Assembly: GCA_945919795.1 (NCBI GenBank)
Contig: CAMEJJ010000011.1
Coordinates: forward strand, 33,530 to 97,529
DNA from: an uncultured Lachnospiraceae bacterium
GTDB taxonomy: Bacteria; Bacillota; Clostridia; Lachnospirales; Lachnospiraceae
Direction of reading: 5' to 3'
DNA length: 64,000 bases
Shown here: positions 44,998-53,525 of the stretch, piece after piece
Numbering within the stretch: the first letter of the stretch is position 1
How the letters are laid out: the number at the start of each line of letters is the position of its first letter
The notes under the pieces: model-generated
Told to the model about the DNA's origin: nothing
The model's input: the letters and a program-made list of their open reading frames with translations, nothing else
Databases searched by the model: none
Program-made: the position numbers and the translations under genes

Positions 44998-45027
44998 TTT
45001 TCAACCTCCTTACATAAATTGAGCGGC

Positions 45028-45714
45028 CTAGTTTCCTTGAAGTACGATAACTTCGGCAATAAAATCCTCATTCCTGCTCTCCACAGGTATCGCATATCCC
45101 CCCTTTACATCTGTTACGGAACGATAAGTCCGATGCAACTTTTCGCCAGCATCGTGCTTCTTGGTAAAATTCCCTTCAACACAGTATTCGTTAATTCCGC
45201 ATTTTTCTTTTATGATAAAGACCTCAGCTTTGCTTTTCTCGCCAAGCATGTAAGTCTTCTCAACTAAATTTTCCTGTGTAAAACCGGAAAAAGAAACAAA
45301 TTGTTTTCCGTTTTCCGATCGGACACTTTTTAAAACCAATCCCGTCGGCTTTGCCTTTTTTGCACAAACAACCGTCGGATGGGAAACCTTTTTATCATCA
45401 ATCATTCCGGTATATAGTTCACATCGATAGGGATGCGGTTTCCCTGGTTTTCCAAATAACCGGACATCCAAAATAGGTTCTATCGGATTTAGCTTTGCTT
45501 TTTCAACGACTATATCCTGTTCATAATAATTACTGCCAACAATCTTGAGTGTGAGAACTTCCGGTAAGGGTTCCAGAAAAACAAACATTCCTTCATCCTT
45601 TACGATGGGCTTTATCAGATTTTGATCATTCAAAAACTGAAATACTTCTCTTTGTATCACATTTCCGGAATAGTCATCAAATAGTCTCAGTACAAATGCA
45701 ACCTTTGCCTTCAT
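45028..45714 (-). CDS. beta-rich CIS-locus protein of unknown function
   Basis: A 228-residue soluble protein with no family that I can name firmly. Residues 1-85 look like a carboxypeptidase-regulatory-type beta-sandwich (KVAFVLRLFDDYSGNVIQRE, then LEPLPEVLTLKIVG). A second beta-rich half has repeated Lys-rich strands. It lies between the cap and PAAR-like genes with AGGAGG before its ATG. It may decorate the sheath end or act as an assembly factor; this is inference from position only. Confidence 0.6.
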   Translation of the reverse strand: MKAKVAFVLRLFDDYSGNVIQREVFQFLNDQNLIKPIVKDEGMFVFLEPLPEVLTLKIVGSNYYEQDIVVEKAKLNPIEPILDVRLFGKPGKPHPYRCELYTGMIDDKKVSHPTVVCAKKAKPTGLVLKSVRSENGKQFVSFSGFTQENLVEKTYMLGEKSKAEVFIIKEKCGINEYCVEGNFTKKHDAGEKLHRTYRSVTDVKGGYAIPVESRNEDFIAEVIVLQGN

Positions 45715-45734
45715 CTTATCTCCTCCTATTCCTC

Positions 45735-46307
45735 TTAGTTCCTGTCTTTATGCGATACATCAAAATTGGTTTCCAGAACACGCGTAAATGTCCTAACCTT
45801 TCTGGACGAAAGCATCGCCGGAGAAACACTAAAATAGATACCCACCTGATACGGGAGATTTAAAACACTCCACAGCTTTGTCTTATCTTCAAAACTCAGT
45901 GTCAATAAGGTGACAGCTAAGGATTCGGCGTCATTTTGTTCCTCTAAATCAGAAAGAATTGCATTATCCATTAAAACCTGGATAACTCTTCCTAAAATCC
46001 GTTGTTCATTTTCCGAATCGGAAACCATCTGGGATTTTGTATTGATATAAATCACATAAAATAAATTGAGGGGCTTGGGAGGATACTGAGCCTTGTTGTT
46101 GCCGGTACGTATCAAATCCACCTGCTTATACTCTCTTAATTCCTGAATATCATATAAATACAACCCTAATTGGAAGTCTGCATTTTTGTCGGAAGGTGAT
46201 ACCAGCTTAATTGCTTCCGGAGACTGGATCAGTTCCGGGCACATATGCTCACGCAACAGATTCAATATTTGATTACTGACATCCGAAATAATAGAAAAAT
46301 CTGCCAT
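45735..46307 (-). CDS. CIS cap / tail terminator, Pvc16-like (DUF4255)
   Basis: A 190-residue protein with the Pvc16/DUF4255 pattern: FSIISDVSNQILNLLREHM at the start, FQLGLYLYDIQELREY, NLFYVIYINTKSQMVSDSENEQRILGRVIQVL and VLNLPYQVGIYFSVSPAM. These proteins close the membrane-distal end of the tube and sheath. AAGGGGAAG before ATG. The gene is the first of the structural set in transcription order; all genes upstream of it encode membrane or surface proteins except 51687-53477. Confidence 0.9.
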   Translation of the reverse strand: MADFSIISDVSNQILNLLREHMCPELIQSPEAIKLVSPSDKNADFQLGLYLYDIQELREYKQVDLIRTGNNKAQYPPKPLNLFYVIYINTKSQMVSDSENEQRILGRVIQVLMDNAILSDLEEQNDAESLAVTLLTLSFEDKTKLWSVLNLPYQVGIYFSVSPAMLSSRKVRTFTRVLETNFDVSHKDRN

Positions 46308-46323
46308 TGCTCTTCCCCTTTCC

Positions 46324-48054
46324 TTAATAAACTTCCAATGTAATAAATTTCAGTGCTTCGGGATTATCCATCTGATAACAGAGTTTGTACCGCACACCTT
46401 CCAATTCATATATTTCCGAATAAACCGCTTCTGCCATATTAATACCGGACACGTAAATATAAGATTTATTCTTGGTTGTCATTTCAAATGAATTGTTACT
46501 GAATGCCGTCGGATCATCACGTCTAATTCGATCAATCGCAACACAATCGATTAAGTTCGTGACACCATTGGCTGCTGTCATATCCGTATTCTCCAAAAAT
46601 GCAACATCTAAATCATCACTATAGGCCGTAACCGATGAAATGGTAATCTGCGTTTTGTCCAACTCTTCTGCCTTCTGCCATTCATCCGAGCTTAAGTAAT
46701 AGTAAGCACTGAATGTATCACCGGTTGCCAAAACAGGTAATTCAATTCCATCAAGCATCGTTGTTGTATTCACGGTACTGGCTGTTGTATCCGTGGTTGT
46801 CGTAGTCGTCACTTCATTGCCGTCTGCATCGGTTGTCGTTGTCACACTTGTTGTGGTTGTGTTTTCATCCTCACCGACACTCGTACCCTCACCCAATAAA
46901 CTTCCTTCTCCATTTTCGTCGAATACAATGGTATCCGTAGGAATGGTATCGTCTGTTAAAGTGTCTTCCTCTTCACCCGGCAGATACCAGTCATCATCCG
47001 TAGAAAGTGCCGATGAATCTCTTAAAAGTTGAACCATACAGTCACCTTTTAATGCGACGTGTGCACCTTCAAACAGAAAAACGGTATCAACTTCCGAATA
47101 ATATACAACCGGTGTTTCGCCAAACATGCTCATGGCATCTTCTAACGTGATACCAAGCAGAGATTCATAGTGAATCTCATTTCTTGCAAACAATCCGGTA
47201 AATAACAGTTTTCCGGTATTGGAATAACTTGTTCCCTGTCCCTGGGCTTTTCCCTGATAAAATTCACCTTCATATTTTTTAATCCCGTTTGCATAATACA
47301 AAATACCATTGCCATGATAATTGCCTGATTGGAAATTACCCTCATAGATCAGGTTTCCTTCCTCATTATAAGAAATGCCTTCTCCATTAAAGGAGCCTTT
47401 CTCAAAAGATCCCTCATATAACAGGTTCCCTTCGAGACTGTAATAATAACCGGTCCCCTGAAAAAGATTTTCCGCAAACTCGCCGTTATACATCACATTT
47501 CCGTTGGGATAATACAGGGTTCCCACGCCGGAATACTGATTGTTCAGGAAATTGCCCTCATAAATCAACAGACCATCCTGATTCCACAAGGTTCCCACTC
47601 CGGTAATCATACCTGCTGCGACATCACCCGTATATACGACTGAACCGTTCGCTGCCCGGATATTGGCTTTTCCCGAAAACTCGGCAAGTTTTAAATCATC
47701 ATAATCAAAATATGTAGTTGTAACCACATTTGTTGTTGTCGTTGTTTCTTGTACGTCACTTGCAAACCATGTGAAATAAATAAATACTCCCGCACAGATT
47801 GCAATTATCAGAAAGTAGATCACCTTTCTGGAAATCCAGAAATTACCAACTGTAATATAATCTTCCTTAGCTTTTGGCTTAAACGAAAAGATTTCTCGCA
47901 GTTTTTTATTGATTGGATTAATCAATTTGGCAGTGATCAGATTAGCATTCGATAACTGCTGTGTTCTTCTGATAACCCTTCTGAAAGGGTTCATTACGGC
48001 TGTCCGCAACCTTACAAATGCTTTTTGGAACAAACTAAGAAGTTCTGAAAACAC
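46324..48054 (-). CDS. MORN-repeat membrane protein of the CIS run
   Basis: A 576-residue protein. A basic 80-residue cytoplasmic tail is followed by one membrane helix (about 83-103), a Thr-rich linker, and seven or so MORN repeats (about 135-290; pattern YEGNFLNNQYSGVGTLYYPNG). A threonine-rich segment (near 400-430, TTTTD runs) and a compact C-terminal domain complete it. MORN repeats mediate membrane or protein contacts. Tail inside and bulk outside fits the positive-inside rule. It is encoded 16 bases before the cap gene, so it belongs to the same transcript and may dock the particle at the membrane. GTG start with GGAGG. Confidence 0.82.
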   Translation of the reverse strand: MFSELLSLFQKAFVRLRTAVMNPFRRVIRRTQQLSNANLITAKLINPINKKLREIFSFKPKAKEDYITVGNFWISRKVIYFLIIAICAGVFIYFTWFASDVQETTTTTNVVTTTYFDYDDLKLAEFSGKANIRAANGSVVYTGDVAAGMITGVGTLWNQDGLLIYEGNFLNNQYSGVGTLYYPNGNVMYNGEFAENLFQGTGYYYSLEGNLLYEGSFEKGSFNGEGISYNEEGNLIYEGNFQSGNYHGNGILYYANGIKKYEGEFYQGKAQGQGTSYSNTGKLLFTGLFARNEIHYESLLGITLEDAMSMFGETPVVYYSEVDTVFLFEGAHVALKGDCMVQLLRDSSALSTDDDWYLPGEEEDTLTDDTIPTDTIVFDENGEGSLLGEGTSVGEDENTTTTSVTTTTDADGNEVTTTTTTDTTASTVNTTTMLDGIELPVLATGDTFSAYYYLSSDEWQKAEELDKTQITISSVTAYSDDLDVAFLENTDMTAANGVTNLIDCVAIDRIRRDDPTAFSNNSFEMTTKNKSYIYVSGINMAEAVYSEIYELEGVRYKLCYQMDNPEALKFITLEVY

Positions 48055-48081
48055 GTTCTGCCTCCGTAAAGCTTTTTATTT

Positions 48082-50766
48082 TTATTGCTTTGATAATGCC
48101 TCACACTGGAATATATAATACTTTGCCACATAATCTCTCGGATTTTCCCGAAGTACCATGGCAAAAAGATTTTTAGCCTCGTAATAGGTTCCCTGCTCAT
48201 ACAACTGCATCGCTTTTTGGAAGATACGCGATGATTGTTTAATCAGACGGATTTCCTCTGCACTTCTGTCATCATAGATGTCATACATACCCATACTGCG
48301 TCCGGCAACTTTAACAGCACCGGCATAACGATTGGCAAACAGTTCTTTATTTTCCAAAAGGTCAAAAGCTTCCGATGTTACTAACAAACGGCTTCCCGAC
48401 AAGTCAAAGAAACGACCGTTTTTCATCAGTTTCGGAACTTCCGGTGCAAATAACGCCAAAACATATCGGTCTGCATCACCGCAAATACCAAAATCGATTT
48501 CTGTTTCATGTAATACAAAATTAATATTTATCTGCTGGTTAACATCACCAATTGCCGCATTATCGGAATCGATTTTTGCCAAGATGGACAAGGCTGCTGT
48601 AATTGCCGACTGAACACCTTTCTGGCATATCAACATAATACTGTCAAGACTTGCCGAGTCGACAATCGGAACAATCTCATTTTGTCCTGCAAAATTATTA
48701 ATTGTGTTGAAAAAGCGGTTGGTGATACTTTCGATATCTTCATCATCGGCTGTTCTGGGCAGCTTTAATTCGGCCTTCAAAACAGGATATTTACCAACGA
48801 TTTTGCTTCCCAATGACAAATCACCCAGATTATCCATTCCCAATAAGCTGATAACGCTGACCGGAACAAACCGGTAATAGGTATCTCCCATTTTCTGCAA
48901 ATTGTGGATCTGAAGCATCATATCATCTGCCATATTATTGAAAATACGGGAAATTCCTGCAATTTCATCTTCTGAAGTAGTTTCAATACGGGCATTGGTA
49001 TTTCCATCCGTAAAATCCTTCATGACCGCTTTTACTGCATTGAGCGGTAAGAGAATGCGATAATATGAAATACTTAATACCACAATTGTCAGAATAATAA
49101 ATACAATACAGATGATTGCAAACTGTCCTAAGTAAGCTTTTACATACTCATTGATATTGGAAGTATAAATACCGGTTTCCAATAAATAAACCGTATCGCC
49201 GCTGACACCACCCACCGGTGTGATACAAACCAGTCTTTCTCCAAGTTCATCGCGAATGGTACCGGTTACCGCATTACCGGTCAGAGCAGCCTTTTTATAC
49301 AGGCTTTCAGCATCCAAATTCATCCAGATACCAAACGGATAAAAACAGGGGCTGTTTTCATCTACGCCAATATATAAGGTCCCACTCTCATAATAAATCA
49401 CTCTGCTGTACAAATCCCTGGTCTTTAACTGGGACAATAAGTAACTATATGCTTCTGAAGTATAATCATACGGATATTCGATTTCGTTGAAGGATTCCTG
49501 TCCGAACAATGCCGTTAACATATTTCCTTCATCTTCCGTCTGTTTCTCAAAGTTTGTCTGAATGGATGATTTATAGTAGCTAAAAGCAATTAATCCGAAA
49601 ATAATCAAAGCAACCACAATCATAGGAAGTGTCGCTGCAAGCAATCTTCCGATTACCGTTCTACCGCTCTGAATTCCCTGAATAAATACTTCAATGATAC
49701 CAAATACAAAAAACAGAACAATGCCACATACTACCCAGTTTAACAATAACTTTAAAATAATCAGGGCCACGGAATAATTCATTTTTTCAATGGTCTCTGT
49801 AATACCGTCAATCGTTTTGATGATATTAAAGGAATTGGTATGTGTATTATAAACAACAGCCGAATAATTATTGATATTGGTCATTGCAACATTTAACAAA
49901 TCCTTGGATGTATACAAGGAAGAACCGTTCAATGTCGAATTACCGTTAAGAATAATCTCTTCCGTGCCATCGGAAACATTCAGCTTGATAATATCGCCGC
50001 TTTCATGTTCACCAAAATATACATAACCACTTTCCGCATATGCTAAAAAGGTAGGATACATCAGAGATTCTACGGTTCTTGCCGGATAGATTTCCCGAAC
50101 AATTCCGTTTTCTTCTACGGCGTGGTATATTTTTCCCGAATCGGAAATATAAACAAGATCCTGTCCGTTGCCGATTGCCTTATAAATACCCTCTCCTTCA
50201 GCCAAAGTGTAGGTTCTGGTATTTTTGATATTCAGGGTTCCTGATAAATTGGTTCCATATTCATAATTTCTGCGAACCGCAATTGTTTCATAAGGATCCG
50301 TTGCAATCAGGGTAATGGTATCCTCAGATACATTAATCCATCCATAGATATAGTTTTCATCATCGCTTCCTAAATTGATTACTTTCTCTGTCTTGGCAAA
50401 AATGGATTTGAAATCCATGACCATTAATTCCTGGCTACGTAGGTCGCCGGTATAAGGATCAACCGTATTGCGTAATGCATATACCTTATTATTACTTCCT
50501 GCACCCAATCCGACAATCGTATACATTTCATTTCCCTTGATGCTGTCGAAACGAACATATTTACTGATTGAACCGGAAGTTGTCAGCTGGGCAATTACAA
50601 TATCTTCATCATCATACCATGCCACAACACTGGTACCGTTATCGGCATTGGTAATATCAATAAATTGTGTCATCGGAACCTGTCTGGTAACAACAGCCCG
50701 GTATACTGCAAACAATCCTGATATAAATAATATGGCAAGTAATGTAAATTGTACGTATTTCTTCAT
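48082..50766 (-). CDS. membrane sensor with beta-propeller-like domain, HAMP and degenerate class III cyclase domain
   Basis: An 894-residue protein. After one N-terminal helix, residues 30-330 form a beta-propeller-like outside domain. Two helices (about 335-365 and 375-400), a second outside loop (about 400-545) and a fourth helix follow. Then come HAMP (570-625) and a domain with the class III nucleotidyl cyclase lead-in (YYRFVPVSVISLLGMDNLGDLSLG) and fold landmarks (FFNTINNF, IDFGICGD, DLSGSRLLVTSEAFDLLE). The first metal-binding Asp region is replaced by AELKLPRT, so catalysis is unlikely. A TPR-like helix pair ends it. It resembles CHASE/HAMP-cyclase-TPR proteins and may sense the outside and signal to the CIS. 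Confidence 0.75.
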   Translation of the reverse strand: MKKYVQFTLLAILFISGLFAVYRAVVTRQVPMTQFIDITNADNGTSVVAWYDDEDIVIAQLTTSGSISKYVRFDSIKGNEMYTIVGLGAGSNNKVYALRNTVDPYTGDLRSQELMVMDFKSIFAKTEKVINLGSDDENYIYGWINVSEDTITLIATDPYETIAVRRNYEYGTNLSGTLNIKNTRTYTLAEGEGIYKAIGNGQDLVYISDSGKIYHAVEENGIVREIYPARTVESLMYPTFLAYAESGYVYFGEHESGDIIKLNVSDGTEEIILNGNSTLNGSSLYTSKDLLNVAMTNINNYSAVVYNTHTNSFNIIKTIDGITETIEKMNYSVALIILKLLLNWVVCGIVLFFVFGIIEVFIQGIQSGRTVIGRLLAATLPMIVVALIIFGLIAFSYYKSSIQTNFEKQTEDEGNMLTALFGQESFNEIEYPYDYTSEAYSYLLSQLKTRDLYSRVIYYESGTLYIGVDENSPCFYPFGIWMNLDAESLYKKAALTGNAVTGTIRDELGERLVCITPVGGVSGDTVYLLETGIYTSNINEYVKAYLGQFAIICIVFIILTIVVLSISYYRILLPLNAVKAVMKDFTDGNTNARIETTSEDEIAGISRIFNNMADDMMLQIHNLQKMGDTYYRFVPVSVISLLGMDNLGDLSLGSKIVGKYPVLKAELKLPRTADDEDIESITNRFFNTINNFAGQNEIVPIVDSASLDSIMLICQKGVQSAITAALSILAKIDSDNAAIGDVNQQININFVLHETEIDFGICGDADRYVLALFAPEVPKLMKNGRFFDLSGSRLLVTSEAFDLLENKELFANRYAGAVKVAGRSMGMYDIYDDRSAEEIRLIKQSSRIFQKAMQLYEQGTYYEAKNLFAMVLRENPRDYVAKYYIFQCEALSKQ

Positions 50767-50785
50767 CTGACTTTTTCCTTCTTAC

Positions 50786-51673
50786 TTATTCTTCATCGCC
50801 CAGATATACATCTCCGATGTTTTCAATTCCATAATAATCAATATTATTGGCATTTGCTTTATTGGCCCGTATTCGGATACCAATTTGATAAGCCGCATAA
50901 ATCAGCGTTGCAATTACTAAGATTGTCAAAAACGTATTGATTGAATTTCGGAACAAGAAATTTCTTGTGATTTTATACCGGCTTTTAATCCACCAGAAAA
51001 ACCCTCTCATTTCAACCGGTTTATCCGACATCCCGCGAATTGTGGCAATTATCTGTCCAAACGTGGAAAATCCGGAGGATACCAGTTTCAAATAATACAG
51101 CCTCAAGTCATCCGGATACAATTCCGGTGTGTCATATTTTTCCCGGTAATTAATATCCAATATCCGGAATGCACCTTTTGCAACCTCGGTAATATATTCT
51201 TGTTCAGAACACTCTTTCCATTCGGAAAAATCAATAAAATAGTTAAGCTGAAAACCGCCATCCTTATAAATATTGATATTCCGGTCTTTTAAAAGCAGTA
51301 ATCCGACACTTCCGTTAACACCGGCCTCCGCAAAGGCAGCAATATATGCCAGTGCAGCCGCCTTACATTCAACAAAGGAATATAAATATACACTTCCCAT
51401 GACAGAAAGCAGGCTCTCATGATAATAGCGAAAAACAAGATTCAGCTGATCTTCATGAGAAAATGAACCGACGAAATCTTTATTTCCGAAAAACAGTCCT
51501 GATGTATTCATCTGACCTGCAATCATTTTTCGAAGCTTCGCATCTTTTATGGATATCATGGTGTAATAAACACCTGTATTATCTTTTATATCAGTACAGA
51601 CGAAAATATCATTGACATCATTTTCCAAAACTGTACGTACTATTTCCAATTCCATGTTTAATGCAAGATACAT
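50786..51673 (-). CDS. soluble domain with C-terminal membrane anchor, possible pseudokinase
   Basis: A 295-residue protein. Residues 1-240 form a soluble domain, 245-265 one membrane helix, and a short acidic tail follows. I recognise no firm family. The C-half of the soluble domain faintly follows a protein-kinase C-lobe: a helix (AALAYIAAFAEAGV), NINIYKDGGFQL, IDFSEW in the DFG position and PELYPDDLRL in the APE position, without catalytic HRD or DFG residues. A pseudokinase on a membrane stalk, reminiscent of EssB/YukC in type VII secretion, is therefore possible. It lies 13 bases after the gene upstream and 19 before the propeller-cyclase gene. Confidence 0.5.
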   Translation of the reverse strand: MYLALNMELEIVRTVLENDVNDIFVCTDIKDNTGVYYTMISIKDAKLRKMIAGQMNTSGLFFGNKDFVGSFSHEDQLNLVFRYYHESLLSVMGSVYLYSFVECKAAALAYIAAFAEAGVNGSVGLLLLKDRNINIYKDGGFQLNYFIDFSEWKECSEQEYITEVAKGAFRILDINYREKYDTPELYPDDLRLYYLKLVSSGFSTFGQIIATIRGMSDKPVEMRGFFWWIKSRYKITRNFLFRNSINTFLTILVIATLIYAAYQIGIRIRANKANANNIDYYGIENIGDVYLGDEE

Positions 51674-51686
51674 TTAAATCACCAAT

Positions 51687-53477
51687 TTATTCCTCATCGG
51701 ATTTTTTCTGAGATACAATCATAAAAGCATGTGTGTATATTTCCGGATTACTGATGCAGGAAACCTTTACTTCATATACACCTTCCTGTGCCGGTGCCGT
51801 ATACATTCCGTTGTTATCAACCTTACCGCCTTCTGAATCCAATAAACTGAAAGCCAAAGGTTCTTCTGCCATATTTACAAAAACAGGATTGATATGAACC
51901 GTTGCCTTCGGGGGCAGAACAATGGTATCCGGCTGAATCATAATTGTTCCCTGCTGCTCTTTCAGCTTCGTAACCTTCTTTTCCAAATCTTCCGGTTTAA
52001 ATGCATACCAGCGGATTCGCAAGCTGATTTTTCCGGTCTTTACTTTTGGTCTTACACCAACAATAAAGGTTCCTCTTTCGGGTAATACTTTTACTGCAGT
52101 ATCAATCTGATAAACCTTACTATCTTCCAAGGATGAAAAAATGGAATTATCACCCAGAATGATTTCCTCGTGACCGGCTTTATCTTTGGAACTCTTATAG
52201 AGATATTCCACGCCGATTTCCACATAAACCGGTCCACTTCCAAGTCCATGCATAATTTCTTCTGAAAAAATTGCTTTTCCAACTTCTCCGCCATTGCCTA
52301 AAGACATATCAAAACTTCCGCTGGCAAGCGTCCGCTCTGTTTCTCTTCCTGTAGATTCGGAAATCCTTTGCTGGGTAATCACAGGCTTGTTGTCCGCTGT
52401 TATCTTAACCTTATCTACCAGATAATCATCCAGTTTGTTCATAATCATTAACTGATCCGCGTTATAGACATACTGTTTAAACGGTGCGTCCTCGATATGA
52501 TCAATCAAAACATTATTGCCGGAACGGATTAAGCTGATTTTACAAATAAATAATTTTTCATCAAAAGTAGCATCCAACTCTGCATCCATGGTACCTTTGT
52601 AGCTGTTTTTCAAAACGCACTCCAAAACACTTTCCAAAACCGGTGCTATGGATGCTTTAAATTCATCTTTGCGCTTTTCCACATTGCCATTTTTTACAAT
52701 TTCAATATTCCTGCTCTTTACAACGATTTCCGTATTGCCATATACATAATCTTCGGGAGTCAGAATATAATCATAAACAACGGTTTTTCCAAACTCCAGA
52801 CTGATGTTTTCTGCAGCCACATGCATATCACGCTCCACAAATCCCTCTGTCTGTAAATCATATGTAACAGAGAATACATCTGAAGTATAACTGGTCTTTT
52901 CAATTTCCAGCCTTACCTTCACATTTTTTCCTTTTACAGCATAGGTAGGTATAATCTGAACAACCCGGATATCCTGATCCATATAAATTACGCTTTTTGT
53001 AAAGAAAGCATCTTCTTTTTTATCTGTATAAACACAATCTGCTTCATCCATTAAATACAATTTATAATTTTCATGGATACTGTTGAATTTTTTATTCTCA
53101 TCTTCTGAGCTGTCATCTGCAAGCGTAGAATATACCGGATCAACGCCCTCTTCCTGATAAGAAATACCAAGATAAGCACAATTACTTTTTAAAGAATCAA
53201 AACCATCAATTGTAGAAATTTTAACGACCTGTGTTGCAGGTACTACGATTTCTCTTCCCGAACCATCCAAAGCAAAACCGGATTGTAAAATAATGGATAA
53301 ATCATCAACTGAAACAACGTCCAAACCGTAAACAATACCGCTTCCGTGCAGAACTTTATTAATCAGTCTTCTCTTGTCGTTTAGATACCCCTGTTCTTGT
53401 TGAAAATCTTTTGATGTTAACAGCTTTCCGTAATAATAATTATTTCTTTCAAATGAATAATACTTCCGATTTAGCAT
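51687..53477 (-). CDS. CIS-associated structural protein with Ig-like C-terminus
   Basis: A 596-residue soluble protein. The first 90 residues contain a block that I recall from CIS loci in several phyla: NNYYYGKLLTSKDFQQEQGYL, then NDKRRLINKVLHGSGIVYGL and a GFALDGSGREIVVP motif. The middle is beta-rich, and residues about 515-590 look like a bacterial Ig-like fold (PPKATVHINPVF, DNNGMYTAPAQEGVYEV). Its role in the particle is not established. It is the one non-membrane gene among the membrane genes at the 5' side of the cluster. GGGAGAAACATTATG marks the start. Confidence 0.65.
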   Translation of the reverse strand: MLNRKYYSFERNNYYYGKLLTSKDFQQEQGYLNDKRRLINKVLHGSGIVYGLDVVSVDDLSIILQSGFALDGSGREIVVPATQVVKISTIDGFDSLKSNCAYLGISYQEEGVDPVYSTLADDSSEDENKKFNSIHENYKLYLMDEADCVYTDKKEDAFFTKSVIYMDQDIRVVQIIPTYAVKGKNVKVRLEIEKTSYTSDVFSVTYDLQTEGFVERDMHVAAENISLEFGKTVVYDYILTPEDYVYGNTEIVVKSRNIEIVKNGNVEKRKDEFKASIAPVLESVLECVLKNSYKGTMDAELDATFDEKLFICKISLIRSGNNVLIDHIEDAPFKQYVYNADQLMIMNKLDDYLVDKVKITADNKPVITQQRISESTGRETERTLASGSFDMSLGNGGEVGKAIFSEEIMHGLGSGPVYVEIGVEYLYKSSKDKAGHEEIILGDNSIFSSLEDSKVYQIDTAVKVLPERGTFIVGVRPKVKTGKISLRIRWYAFKPEDLEKKVTKLKEQQGTIMIQPDTIVLPPKATVHINPVFVNMAEEPLAFSLLDSEGGKVDNNGMYTAPAQEGVYEVKVSCISNPEIYTHAFMIVSQKKSDEE

Positions 53478-53525
53478 AATGTTTCTCCCTTTCCTTCATC
53501 ACATCAATTTTGTTTTTCTTTTCTG

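Noticed and set aside
28667..46307. Prophage or R-type tailocin
   Set aside because: No capsid, portal, terminase, integrase, holin or lysin; DUF4255 cap, DUF4280 tip and the LysM-type adaptor are CIS hallmarks.
28667..46307. Type VI secretion system
   Set aside because: No TssJLM, TssK, ClpV or two-part sheath TssB/TssC; a single long sheath and gp19-type tubes instead.
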